A stretch of DNA of 64,000 bases from NCBI GenBank assembly GCA_012840355.1, contig DULN01000009.1:260414-324413 (forward strand), written 5' to 3'. Position numbers and translations under genes: made by a program. This document shows positions 16,443 to 24,834 of this stretch, in pieces (the first letter of the stretch is position 1; each line of letters starts with the position of its first letter). Under the pieces are notes generated by a model. That model ran no database searches. It saw nothing but the letters and a program-made list of their open reading frames with translations, and had not been told where the DNA came from. Source of the stretch: Clostridiales bacterium. Its GTDB lineage: Bacteria > Bacillota > Clostridia > Oscillospirales > CAG-272.

Positions 16443-17933
16443 TTACTCGTACTTTTCTATCTGCTCGATAAACTTATCAATCGCTTTCTGTGCTGCCTTT
16501 TCATGCCGCTTGTAGAACGATGCGACGTCGCGGTTGCCGGTGCTGGCGATTCCAAGCCAGTCGCCCGCAAGCGAGCCGAAGTTGAACACGTCGCCGAGGT
16601 CATACGTGCGCGTGTTGAATATAAGGTCGAGCATGCCTTCAGACTCATTGTCGCGCACATACTTGCCTTTGAGCGCCACTTCGATATACGCGGGTATAAG
16701 CGTGTACTTCGATTCTGCCGACAGCGCCTCGAGTATAAAGCCCGTGCGGTCAGGTTGCGATGCCGACTTAGGCACGGTTATAAGCCCCGCGGTGTGGACC
16801 GACACCATGCTATAGTATCGCGGCTGGGCTTCGTCGTATTTCGGTATCGGGAGGATACCGAAGTCGGTCTCGGATGCGCGCATCGTAGTTACGTTGTCAA
16901 GACGCATCCAATAAAAGATGCCGTGGCCGTTGGGGAAAAGCTGCTCGAACGCGTAATCGTCGACGGGGTTTTGCTTTAAGTGTTGGTTGTAGAAATTGTA
17001 GTCGTCGTACATTATATCAAATATTTTTTGCGCGATGTCGTAGTTGCGCTCCGACTCAAACGAAAGGTAGGGCATGTCGTTTTCGTCTTTGGAAACAAAC
17101 GACCCGCCGCCACCAAGGAAGAAGCTTCCCGCAACGTCGTGCTTGCCGAGGAAAGCGTATACGTCGTTTTCGGCGTCTATTTTGCCGTCGCCGTTGAGGT
17201 CGCGAGACTTGCCTTTGTAAAGGCTCATCATCATATCCATCGTCCAGGTGCCTTTTTCGACGAGCTCATAAAGGTTCGGGAAATGCTCCTCAGCGGCATA
17301 TTGCTTGTTGAACGCTATTGCGGCCGTCGCGTCTTTGTCAATGATATTGATGTCGGAAGCGACAAGATAGAGCTTGCCGAGCACCGAAAGCTTTTCAACA
17401 GAGTTGTGGTCCCACCAAGGCTTTGAGAAATCCACATAGGGCAATGTGTTGAGGTCGAGGAAGTATCCGCCCGTAAGCAGCGGCGGGATGTCCGTCATGC
17501 GCGCATAAACGACGTCGTATGCGTCGTCGCCGGCATTGACGAATTTCTGCGTAGTCGATATAACCTCGTTGTGAGGCATGTTCTCTATTGAAAAGCTGAC
17601 ATTATACTTCTCGTTTATAATAGAATTGCGTTTGTAAACCGCATCATTGATTGGGTCGCCGTTTTCGGCTTCTGCATAAATGTCCTTATTCATGCGGTGG
17701 TCCCAACCAGCAACATACCAATGCAGCACTTTAAACGTGTAGCCTTCGAAATCTTTTTCGGGCAAATCGGGATAAACTCGGGTATCTTCCGCCGGTTCAG
17801 TTACAGCGCCCTGCCCGCCGGTCGTCTCTTGCGCCCCGCCGCCAGTTCCATCGGCGCAGGAGAAAAGCGCCAAAGCCATCAGCGCCGCCAGCACAAGCGA
17901 CAAAAGGCGCGTTACCAATGAGCTTTTTTTCAT
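16443..17933 (-). CDS. Extracellular solute-binding lipoprotein (ABC-type, orphan)
   Basis: A 496-residue lipoprotein precursor. The signal ends at lipobox LFSC with Cys26, followed by a Gly/Thr/Glu-rich linker. The body has the two-lobe solute-binding protein pattern of family 1 (NDAVYKRNSIINEKYNV, YDVVYARMTDIPPLLTGGYFLDL, and the DFGILPIPKYDEAQPRYYSMV near the hinge). An EF-hand-like loop DLNGDGKIDAEND is near residue 242, common in large clostridial members. Sugar or oligosaccharide binding is likely but the ligand cannot be read. No permease or ATPase gene is near. The start at 17933 has AGGAAGG 7 bases upstream; an in-frame ATG lies 18 bases before it. Confidence 0.85.
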   Translation of the reverse strand: MKKSSLVTRLLSLVLAALMALALFSCADGTGGGAQETTGGQGAVTEPAEDTRVYPDLPEKDFEGYTFKVLHWYVAGWDHRMNKDIYAEAENGDPINDAVYKRNSIINEKYNVSFSIENMPHNEVISTTQKFVNAGDDAYDVVYARMTDIPPLLTGGYFLDLNTLPYVDFSKPWWDHNSVEKLSVLGKLYLVASDINIIDKDATAAIAFNKQYAAEEHFPNLYELVEKGTWTMDMMMSLYKGKSRDLNGDGKIDAENDVYAFLGKHDVAGSFFLGGGGSFVSKDENDMPYLSFESERNYDIAQKIFDIMYDDYNFYNQHLKQNPVDDYAFEQLFPNGHGIFYWMRLDNVTTMRASETDFGILPIPKYDEAQPRYYSMVSVHTAGLITVPKSASQPDRTGFILEALSAESKYTLIPAYIEVALKGKYVRDNESEGMLDLIFNTRTYDLGDVFNFGSLAGDWLGIASTGNRDVASFYKRHEKAAQKAIDKFIEQIEKYE

Positions 17934-17996
17934 ACTGCATCCTTCCTGCACGTTTTATTGTGCTATTTTACAAATTTTAAAGTGATGTTTATAATT

Positions 17997-18024
17997 ATTA
18001 TATCATATATAATCACAAATTCAA
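17997..18024 (-). promoter_or_regulatory. Promoter of the solute-binding lipoprotein gene
   Basis: TTGAAT (18024-18019), 16 bases, TATAAT (18002-17997), about 60 bases before the ATG. Confidence 0.65.
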
Positions 18025-18039
18025 GAACCTATTGCCTTT

Positions 18040-18067
18040 TTGAACGTTCACACTGTATACATAAAAT
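18040..18067 (+). promoter_or_regulatory. Candidate promoter of the dacF-like gene
   Basis: TTGAAC (18040-18045), 16 bases, TAAAAT (18062-18067). DacF of Bacillus is controlled by sigma-F, but no convincing sigma-F or sigma-G motif is seen here. Confidence 0.4.
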
Positions 18068-18111
18068 CGTGTTACGATAAACCAAAAAGCCTTTAGCCGG
18101 AGCCGTACACG

Positions 18112-19461
18112 ATGAATTACTTGTCGCGTCCGCTACATATTATACCCCGGATAGCGAAAATAGCCCTCTGCTTTGCGATTATAGCCGTGCTTTTTGTTTT
18201 TAGCGCGTCGGCGCTGGACGAGCCAGCCGTCACGCGCTGTAAAGCCGCGCTTGTGTACAACATTGAAAATGAAAAGCTTTTGTTTTCGACCGGCAGGGGG
18301 CAGATTCTTGCACCCGCATCGACGGTGAAGCTTATGACCGCCGTCGTTGCGCTTGATTATTATACAGAAAAAGGCGAGCTTGATAAGCCTATTACAGTCT
18401 CATATGAAATGATAAAAGACGTCACCGGCAACAACATCGGTCTTGTAGCAGGCGAGGTTGTGACGCCGAGGCAGTTAATCGCTGCGCTTGTGGTCGGCGG
18501 CTCGAACGACGCCGCATTTGCGCTCGCGATTGATTCCTACGGTTCCATTGAGGATTTTGTAAAGGAAATGAACGCCCGCGCCGAGCGCCTCGGCATGGCG
18601 CATACATATTACACCAACCCAACCGGGCTTGACAGCGAAGCTGCACGCACGACACTTGAAGACACCCTCATCATCGCGCTTGAAGCATACCGCCGAAACG
18701 AGCTTATGGAACTCGCCGGGCTTGACCGGTATGTGATGGACGCCACAAACAAATCAAATACTCGTTATATCCACAACCGCAACTACATGGTTTCAACCGC
18801 CGTCACAAACGAGTACTATGACAAGTATGTCACCGGCATAAACTCCGGTATGACTCCGGCAGGCGGGTGGTGCCTTGTGTCTACCTCGCGCAAAAACGGC
18901 ATAACCCAGCTTGTAATTGTCATGGGTGCAGAACGCGAAGTATTCCCCGACGGCACATACGGCAAGATCTACTCGTATGTCAACGCCAAGCTGCTTTTCG
19001 ATTGGGCGTTTTCAAACTTTGACTACATCCGCGTGCTCGAGAACACGCGCATGATATGCGAAATCCCCGTCTCGCTCGGGCGCGGGGTCGACCATGTAAC
19101 GCTATTGCCGGAAAAATCGATTGACCTTTATCTGCCGGTTGACGTGGACGTTGAAAAGGACATCGTTTTGTCATGGGCGCTTGACAAGCCCTCGCTGACC
19201 GCACCCGTCAAAGCCGGAGAAGTTGCGGGGCTTTTAACGCTCTACTACAAAGACGAAATCGTCGGACGGGTCAACCTTGTCGTAAAAAACAACGTCGAGC
19301 TTTACCGGCTCATGCAGATACTTTATAACCTGCGCTCGGTGGTGGAGTCGAAAGAGTTCAGAAACGCTGCGATTGCCTGCGCCGCGCTCGGCATTATATA
19401 TGTTATTGTAGTCGCAATAGTACGCGGTCGCAAGCAGCGCCGCCGTTCCTTCAAGCGATAA
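18112..19461 (+). CDS. D-alanyl-D-alanine carboxypeptidase homologue, DacF-like (low-molecular-weight PBP, S11 family)
   Basis: 449 residues: signal/anchor (about 13-35), S11 peptidase domain (about 40-285), C-terminal beta domain, and a C-terminal transmembrane helix (about 418-437) with a basic tail. The SxxK motif is Ser70-Thr-Val-Lys73 in PASTVKLMT. The other two motifs are altered: the S-x-N position reads Gly130-Ser-Asn132 (VVGGSNDAA), and the K-T-G position reads Asn244-Ser-Gly246 (TGINSGMTPAGG). Canonical enzymes trim the terminal D-Ala of wall peptides; whether this one is active is open. The surrounding fold motifs (YTNPTGLDS, YIHNRNYMVS) are conserved. It stands alone and shares a terminator with the convergent ddl operon. 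Confidence 0.82.
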   Translation: MNYLSRPLHIIPRIAKIALCFAIIAVLFVFSASALDEPAVTRCKAALVYNIENEKLLFSTGRGQILAPASTVKLMTAVVALDYYTEKGELDKPITVSYEMIKDVTGNNIGLVAGEVVTPRQLIAALVVGGSNDAAFALAIDSYGSIEDFVKEMNARAERLGMAHTYYTNPTGLDSEAARTTLEDTLIIALEAYRRNELMELAGLDRYVMDATNKSNTRYIHNRNYMVSTAVTNEYYDKYVTGINSGMTPAGGWCLVSTSRKNGITQLVIVMGAEREVFPDGTYGKIYSYVNAKLLFDWAFSNFDYIRVLENTRMICEIPVSLGRGVDHVTLLPEKSIDLYLPVDVDVEKDIVLSWALDKPSLTAPVKAGEVAGLLTLYYKDEIVGRVNLVVKNNVELYRLMQILYNLRSVVESKEFRNAAIACAALGIIYVIVVAIVRGRKQRRRSFKR

Positions 19462-19470
19462 AGTAAAAGT

Positions 19471-19499
19471 AAAACCCCAAGCGTCCGCTTGGGGTTTTT
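19471..19499. terminator. Bidirectional terminator between dacF-like gene and ddl
   Basis: A 10-bp stem AACCCCAAGC / GCTTGGGGTT with a 4-base loop is flanked by AAAA on the left and TTTT on the right, serving both convergent genes. Confidence 0.88.
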
Positions 19500-19519
19500 A
19501 TGCTATTTGAGCCGGAAGC

Positions 19520-20713
19520 TTACCTGTTGCCTTTTGAGCCTTTGCTGCCGAATGCGCCGGCTGACGCTAGTATGTTGGTATCGAACGAGTAAACAATCTC
19601 CGACTGTTTCCTATGGCGCTTTAGCGCAAGCGAGATGAGCCTGTCAAGCAGCTCGGGGTATTTTATGCCGATCGGCTCCCAGAGGTAAAACGCCAGCGAG
19701 CCGGGAATCGTGTTCAGCTCGTTGAGCCAAAACTCGCCGGTTTCCCTGTCGGTCAAAAAGTCTATGCGCACCACGCCCTCGCAGCCTAAGCATTTAAACG
19801 CTTTCACCGCCGCGTCCTGTATGTTCTTTTTCAACTCGGGCGAGATTTCGGCGGGGATTTTGCGCTTGAGGCTTGCCATGCCTTTGCTGCCGCCCGACTT
19901 TTGCCCGCCTTCGAGGTACTTGTCAGCATAGCTTAATATCTCGTCGGTCGCGACCGGCTCCTCGCATTCAGACGGTATCGCCTCGTCGGCGTCGCCGAGC
20001 ACCGCGCAGTTTACCTCCCTGAGGTTTTGCACCGCAGGCTCTACAAGCACACGCTCGGCGAACGTGAATGCGAGGCTCAATGCCTCCTCAAGCTCTTCGC
20101 CGCTTTTCGCGCGGCTGATGCCTACGCTTGAGCCAAGGTTTACCGGCTTAACTATGACCGGGTAGCCGAACTTTTCTTCTACCGATTTTATTATCGTACC
20201 AAATCCTTTCGCCTCGGCTTGCGAAAACAAAAGGCAGTCCAGCACGGGTATGCCGGCAGCCCGAAGCAGCATTTTAGTCGCAAATTTATCCATGCAGACC
20301 GCCGAAGCGAGCACATCGCAGCCGGCAAACGGCAAGTTATACGCCCGAAGGAAGCCTTGAGTCGTACCGTCCTCGACATTTGTGCCATGCACGACCGGCA
20401 GAGCGACATCGATTAGCGCTACCGGCTTCGGCTTGCCAAAAAACTTCCTTTTATGCGGATATAGGTAAGTCTTGCCGCCCTCGCTTAAAAAATACACAGG
20501 CTCGCATTTCGCCAACATCGCGGGGATGTCCCTGTAGCTTGCGATGTCGCGCAGGCACTCGCCGTAATACATCGAGCAGTCTTTTGCAATATAAACAGGG
20601 TAAATCTCATATTTTTCAGTATCAAGGCAGTTAATCGCCTGGACTGCCGATATAACCGAAATCTCATGCTCGACGCTCCTGCCGCCGAGCAGGACCGCTA
20701 CATTCGCCTTCAC
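19520..20713 (-). CDS. ddl: D-alanine--D-alanine ligase
   Basis: A 397-residue ATP-grasp enzyme that joins two D-Ala for the peptidoglycan precursor. Visible signatures: N-terminal VAVLLGGRSVEHEISVIS, the substrate loop LPVVHGTNVEDGTTQGFL, the ATP-binding stretch YPVIVKPVNLGSSVGI, and the metal site RIDFLTD...FWLNELNTIPGS. The GTG at 20713 gives the standard N-terminus; the frame extends to a TTG at 20734 that overlaps the murF stop. Last gene of the hydrolase-murF-ddl operon, so the dipeptide and the enzyme that attaches it (MurF) are made together. A basic Gly/Ser-rich tail follows residue about 375. Confidence 0.95.
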   Translation of the reverse strand: MKANVAVLLGGRSVEHEISVISAVQAINCLDTEKYEIYPVYIAKDCSMYYGECLRDIASYRDIPAMLAKCEPVYFLSEGGKTYLYPHKRKFFGKPKPVALIDVALPVVHGTNVEDGTTQGFLRAYNLPFAGCDVLASAVCMDKFATKMLLRAAGIPVLDCLLFSQAEAKGFGTIIKSVEEKFGYPVIVKPVNLGSSVGISRAKSGEELEEALSLAFTFAERVLVEPAVQNLREVNCAVLGDADEAIPSECEEPVATDEILSYADKYLEGGQKSGGSKGMASLKRKIPAEISPELKKNIQDAAVKAFKCLGCEGVVRIDFLTDRETGEFWLNELNTIPGSLAFYLWEPIGIKYPELLDRLISLALKRHRKQSEIVYSFDTNILASAGAFGSKGSKGNR

Positions 20714-20730
20714 TCTACGCCCACTACCTT

Positions 20731-22293
20731 TCAATAGTTGTCGGGAAGATCGTTTTCAAGAAGTATAACCTTTTGCCCGCCCGCTTCGATTGAGTAAGCT
20801 TTCGCCATCGCGTCGTCAAGCGAGACGGCGACATAAATTTTCGACTCGTCGTATCCGGCGCTCGTCAACCCGTCGTATATAGGCTTTGCCTGCCGCTCGC
20901 CGACGAGTATAACAAAGTCGCACACGCCGGCAGCCTTTGCACCAAACTCGCGGTTGAGCTCATACTGCTTTTGACCAAGCTCAACCATGCCGGGCGTCAC
21001 GAGGATTTTAAAGCCGTCAAACAGCGCAAGCGCCTTCAGCGCCGCCTCGCAGCCTTTGGGGTTTGAGTTGTACGCGTCGTCGATTATCAACACGCCACCT
21101 TTTTTTATTAGCTCGAGCCGGTGCGGCGGCGGGGATATCTTCATAAGCTGCACTCGCATGTCGTCGTACGGCACGCCGAGAAAAGCCGCCATCGCCATCG
21201 CGCCGACGAGGTTGACCACGTTATGCTCTCCGATAAGCCGGGTTTGAAAATCTCGATAGACCCTTCCGCGGTCGCAGATTGAGAACTTCGTGCCCGACGG
21301 CGTGACTTTTATGTCAAACGCGTAAACGTCGCATTCGGGCGAAAGCCCATATATACGCCGTTCGCTTCGCGGCAGGTTAGCCCTTATAAGCTCGCTTTCT
21401 CCATTTAAAAACACTACGCCTTTGCCGTCGACCGCGTCGGCAAGCTCCATTTTGGTTTTTATTATGGTGTCAATGGTTTTAAAAGTTTCAAGATGCTGCT
21501 CGCCAATCGATGTTATAATACCGTGCGCCGGGTGGACGATGTCGCAAAGCTCCTTTATATCGCCGCCGTACTTTGCGCCCATCTCGCAGACGAAAATTTC
21601 GTGCGTCGGGCGCAGCTCGCCGCGAATGGTCTTGACTACCCCCATCGGCGTGTTGTAGCTTTCGGGCGTCATCAGCACGTTGTATTTCGCCCGCAGCAGC
21701 GTCGTGAGGAAATATTTGACGCTCGTTTTACCATAGCTGCCTGTGATACCTATGACGGTCAGATTCGGGCAGCCGCGCAGGATTTTCTTTGCGTCGTTTA
21801 TATAATACTGCCTCACAGCCGCTTCAATCGGCGCATTTATAAGGTTTGCGAGCATCACTACAAATGGCGAAGCCGCGCAAAACAGCGAAAGCATTAAGAC
21901 TTCTAACTTTATCGGCACCAGCAATGCCAAGCATATAACCGCTGCGAGCAACACGCCGCAGGTAACAAGCATCCGGTTGACGCGTGCGGTGAAGACGAGC
22001 GGCTTTTTCGCCTTCTTTACCGGCATATAAAACAGCACCGCCACGACGCACAGCGCCGCAAAAGCCGCAGCGAGCACCGCTAGGTTGGATATGAAAAATC
22101 CCAAAGAACACAATATCAAAAAAAGCAGGCTCGGGATAAGCGAACGCAAATTTGCGCGCAGCCAGCGCGCGTGAGTTGCGGCTTTATAAGAGTTAAGCTG
22201 GAACATATGCATAGTTTTCAGCACGACAAAAACATACGCAACGACCGCCGCTGCGCAAAGGATACACTGTAAAAAAAGCCGCAAATCACTCAC
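20731..22293 (-). CDS. murF: MurF-like Mur ligase with N-terminal membrane domain
   Basis: About 520 residues. The first 150 contain around five hydrophobic segments; then comes a complete Mur ligase: ATP loop GITGSYGKTSVKYF, MurF-like VVKTIRGELRPTHEIFVCEMGAKYGGD, EQHLETF, and the C-terminal domain with DDAYNSNPKG. The cytosolic reaction adds D-Ala-D-Ala to UDP-MurNAc-tripeptide, and the ddl partner supports MurF over other Mur ligases. Soluble MurF has about 450 residues and no membrane part, so this is a membrane-tethered variant of a kind seen in some Clostridia. The start is uncertain: GTG at 22293 or TTG at 22296, both overlapping the hydrolase stop. Confidence 0.85.
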   Translation of the reverse strand: MSDLRLFLQCILCAAAVVAYVFVVLKTMHMFQLNSYKAATHARWLRANLRSLIPSLLFLILCSLGFFISNLAVLAAAFAALCVVAVLFYMPVKKAKKPLVFTARVNRMLVTCGVLLAAVICLALLVPIKLEVLMLSLFCAASPFVVMLANLINAPIEAAVRQYYINDAKKILRGCPNLTVIGITGSYGKTSVKYFLTTLLRAKYNVLMTPESYNTPMGVVKTIRGELRPTHEIFVCEMGAKYGGDIKELCDIVHPAHGIITSIGEQHLETFKTIDTIIKTKMELADAVDGKGVVFLNGESELIRANLPRSERRIYGLSPECDVYAFDIKVTPSGTKFSICDRGRVYRDFQTRLIGEHNVVNLVGAMAMAAFLGVPYDDMRVQLMKISPPPHRLELIKKGGVLIIDDAYNSNPKGCEAALKALALFDGFKILVTPGMVELGQKQYELNREFGAKAAGVCDFVILVGERQAKPIYDGLTSAGYDESKIYVAVSLDDAMAKAYSIEAGGQKVILLENDLPDNY

Positions 22294-23071
22294 CAACCTT
22301 TAAAAAAGACCTTATGACCCTTAAAAATATATACTGCTTCTCAATAAACGAGTAATGACCCGCGCCGGTTAATACAACCAGCCCGACGTCAGTGCCCGCC
22401 GAGGCGATTTCTTTTTCCATTATATGAGCGTCTGAAAGCGGCGTCGCAGTGTCGCGGTCGCCCCAAACCAGCAGCGTTTGCACCTTGACGTTTTTAAGCA
22501 GCGGTCGCAAATCCTCGTTGACTACCTTTACCAGCGTTTTGCGCATGACTTCGGACGCGGAGGCGTAGTCGGCGGAGCCAAATTTCTTTCTCAGTTTTTC
22601 AAGCGCGCCGGGAAACAGCTTTCTTACCGGCGGAAACTCGAGCAGCCGCTTGCCGGCTTTGTATGCCCCCACTCTGATTTTATATGAAAGCGAGCGCTTA
22701 GGCATGATTCCCGCGCTGTCGACGAGGATGATTTTTTCAACTTCAAACGGCAGCGCCATCCCGCCGAGCATTTTTATTATAACCCTGCCGCCGAAAGAGT
22801 GCCCAAGCAATATAACGCGCTCGCAGCCGAAACTCTTTATGAATTTTACAGTAAAGTCGGCATAATCCGAAACGCTCCACGGCTCCTTCGGCTCGTCGCT
22901 TTTCCCGAAGCCCGGAAAATCAAACGCGACGACTGTGTACTTTTCGGATATCGCGTCGGCGACGGCATTAAAAAGCTCGAGGTTTGCCCCCCAGCCGTGT
23001 AACAGAAAGACATAGCCGCCGTTGCCGGTTACTTTATAGTTTATATTCAGCCCGTCTATATTGACAGTCAA
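22286..23071 (-). CDS. Alpha/beta hydrolase
   Basis: 261 residues with the alpha/beta-hydrolase fold: oxyanion-hole HGWGANLELF (about 30-39), nucleophile elbow GHSFGG, GDRDTATPLSDA before the acid, and the catalytic His in GAGHYSF. The substrate is unknown; position at the head of a murF-ddl operon only suggests an envelope role. The start is taken as a TTG at 23071 with GGGGGA upstream; the frame extends upstream to 23272, but that stretch contains the promoter. It overlaps murF by a few bases, implying coupled translation. Confidence 0.85.
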   Translation of the reverse strand: MTVNIDGLNINYKVTGNGGYVFLLHGWGANLELFNAVADAISEKYTVVAFDFPGFGKSDEPKEPWSVSDYADFTVKFIKSFGCERVILLGHSFGGRVIIKMLGGMALPFEVEKIILVDSAGIMPKRSLSYKIRVGAYKAGKRLLEFPPVRKLFPGALEKLRKKFGSADYASASEVMRKTLVKVVNEDLRPLLKNVKVQTLLVWGDRDTATPLSDAHIMEKEIASAGTDVGLVVLTGAGHYSFIEKQYIFLRVIRSFLKVGE

Positions 23072-23140
23072 CTGCTTTCCCCCGTTTATTCGATACCAGT
23101 CGCCCGCGGCGAAAAAATAAAGCTTATAAAAACTTTTTTG

Positions 23141-23169
23141 ATTATAGCACAAAGCCTCTTCACAATCAA
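23141..23169 (-). promoter_or_regulatory. Promoter of hydrolase-murF-ddl
   Basis: TTGATT (23169-23164), 17 bases, TATAAT (23146-23141) with an extended TG. Confidence 0.7.
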
Positions 23170-23252
23170 CCGAAAACACTCGATTTTGGGTAAAGACGGC
23201 ATCCCTATATAAAATTATATACACATTTTGCCCTAAAAAGCTACAAACGGCA

Positions 23253-23284
23253 TAAAAATAGCCGCAAACCATTTGGCTTGCGGC
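23253..23284 (-). terminator. Terminator of tRNA-Ser
   Basis: A 10-bp stem GCCGCAAGCC / GGTTTGCGGC (one G-U pair) on the minus strand just after the CCA end, followed by TATTTTTATG. Confidence 0.85.
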
Positions 23285-23286
23285 GT

Positions 23287-23379
23287 TGGCGGAGAGATAG
23301 GGATTCGAACCCTAGTCGGGGGGTTAGCCCCGAACACGATTTCCAGTCGTGCGCCTTAGACCAACTCAGCCATCTCTCC
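23287..23379 (-). tRNA. tRNA-Ser (anticodon GGA), CCA encoded
   Basis: Seven-pair acceptor stem GGAGAGA / TCTCTCC, discriminator G, encoded CCA (23289-23287), a long variable arm typical of class II tRNA, T-loop GGTTCGAATCC, and anticodon loop CTGGAAA giving GGA, which reads UCC and UCU. Confidence 0.97.
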
Positions 23380-23424
23380 GTGACGAGTTGCCCTTATAAT
23401 TTTTTATTGCTATGGGCATGTGGT

Positions 23425-23454
23425 ATTATACCACAATCCCGCGCGGTTTGTCAA
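23425..23454 (-). promoter_or_regulatory. Promoter of tRNA-Ser
   Basis: TTGACA (23454-23449), 18 bases, TATAAT (23430-23425). Confidence 0.8.
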
Positions 23455-23494
23455 TAGCGCAAGTTAAATATGCAAAAAGCTCACGGTAAGGATT

Positions 23495-23839
23495 TTAACG
23501 GCTGCGCAGCTCGCGCAAAGCTTCAAGCAGCAGCTCAAGGTCACGCTCGAGCCTGCCGATGTCACCCTCATAACGCAAAGCTTCCCCGCCCGGCTTTGGC
23601 TTGGCGTCCCCGCTATCCTGCATTTCCTTTTTCGCTTGTTTGCGCTGCATATATATAAGCGTCACCGCGGTGATTAAGGACAGCGCGCACCAGAGCCACA
23701 TGACATCTTTTGAAAGGTCGCTGTCGATCATGCCGATGATGCTGTTTTGTGAGTCGATAATCAGGAAAGTTATAAACATCCCCGTGACGACCAAGAGGGC
23801 ATGCGGCACAATTTTAAGAAAAACTTTCAGCGCCTTCAT
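23495..23839 (-). CDS. Small membrane protein, unknown function
   Basis: 114 residues with two predicted membrane helices (about 8-28 and 45-63), then a charged cytosolic tail that ends in a Leu/Arg/Glu-rich segment likely to form a coiled coil (RLERDLELLLEALRELR). No family recognised. Its ATG overlaps the stop of the upstream phosphodiester glycosidase gene by one base (TGATG), so it is the third gene of the thpR operon. An accessory to the membrane-anchored glycosidase is a guess from position only. Confidence 0.7.
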   Translation of the reverse strand: MKALKVFLKIVPHALLVVTGMFITFLIIDSQNSIIGMIDSDLSKDVMWLWCALSLITAVTLIYMQRKQAKKEMQDSGDAKPKPGGEALRYEGDIGRLERDLELLLEALRELRSR

Positions 23840-24834
23840 CAGTTTAGACCCCCGTCTGCAATGTAGACTATATCGCTTTGCTCACGCCCGCCGCCGTCCG
23901 GGCGGTTTGCAAGCCTGCCGCGCCATACCATGACGGTAGACTTGCCGCCGTCAAGGTTAAACGCAAATTTACAGCCTAGCTCTTGGCAGAGCTGAGCAAG
24001 CTCGTCAAGGGTTAAGCCGACAGAGTAGCCTTCGCGCCTGCCGTCGACTGCAATAAAGCAGTAGTGCCCCGGCTCAAAATAGCCAATCGCAGTGCGGGGG
24101 TTTCTGCCGGCGATGTCGTCGTACTCTTTATTTTTATCAAAACCCGACTTTGCCACCCCATCTTCGACAAGTATCGGGCCGAAGCACCAGCCCTGATATA
24201 CATTGTCAATATAAGCTTCGGGGTTGCGGTTGAACTCGTCTTCGGTAACGCCCCACATCACGCCGTCATAGCCCAAAAAGCAGACGTCGCCATATGCCTC
24301 ATCAGCCCTGTAAATAATGCCGTTGCGGATTACAACGCCCCTTCGCGAGTGAGTTCCGTAATAGTCGCCGTTTATCGCGGCGACCGCATCGTTCCTTACG
24401 GCGATGTCAAGCGGATGCTCGGTTATCGCTTTGCCGTATGTATCCTGCGCGAACGCAGTGCGCAGGTAAGAGAGGTTGCGTAGGTATATGTCCTGCACAA
24501 AGTATGTTACGCCGTTGCGCTGAACTTTCGTGAGCTTGACGTATACATTCTTGCTGCGATAGAGGTTTTCGGTAATCTCAGGCTCGTCACCTTCCGCAAA
24601 TATGCCGGGAAAATTAAAGTCGGCCCCTTTCTCATCATGCAGCGCCGGCTCCTCGCCCTCATATTCAGCCTGCCCGGCGGCAGGCTTTGTATATACCGGC
24701 GCCGGCGAGTATGCTACAGGTATGACGTGATGAAACAGTGCAAACACGCAAAGCGCCACTCCAAGCGCCAACACGTCTATTATGACTAAAAGATATACTG
24801 GTAAAAGCTTCAGTTTTCTGTTTTCGCCTTTCAT
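23839..24834 (-). CDS. Phosphodiester glycosidase family protein (NAGPA/DUF2233)
   Basis: 331 residues: a short cytosolic N-terminus, one signal-anchor helix (about 10-36), a Pro/Glu-rich linker, then the NAGPA-type domain (about 95-325). Family marks are AAINGDYYGT, NPRTAIGYFEPGHYCFIAVDGRR and the C-terminal CKFAFNLDGGKSTVMV. Relatives cleave the GlcNAc-1-phosphodiester 'uncovering' bond in eukaryotes and act on wall polymers in bacteria (an exo-N-acetylglucosaminidase role on teichoic acid is known for YoeB/NagA-type relatives only by analogy). The substrate here is unknown. It overlaps thpR by four bases (ATGA). Confidence 0.85.
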   Translation of the reverse strand: MKGENRKLKLLPVYLLVIIDVLALGVALCVFALFHHVIPVAYSPAPVYTKPAAGQAEYEGEEPALHDEKGADFNFPGIFAEGDEPEITENLYRSKNVYVKLTKVQRNGVTYFVQDIYLRNLSYLRTAFAQDTYGKAITEHPLDIAVRNDAVAAINGDYYGTHSRRGVVIRNGIIYRADEAYGDVCFLGYDGVMWGVTEDEFNRNPEAYIDNVYQGWCFGPILVEDGVAKSGFDKNKEYDDIAGRNPRTAIGYFEPGHYCFIAVDGRREGYSVGLTLDELAQLCQELGCKFAFNLDGGKSTVMVWRGRLANRPDGGGREQSDIVYIADGGLN

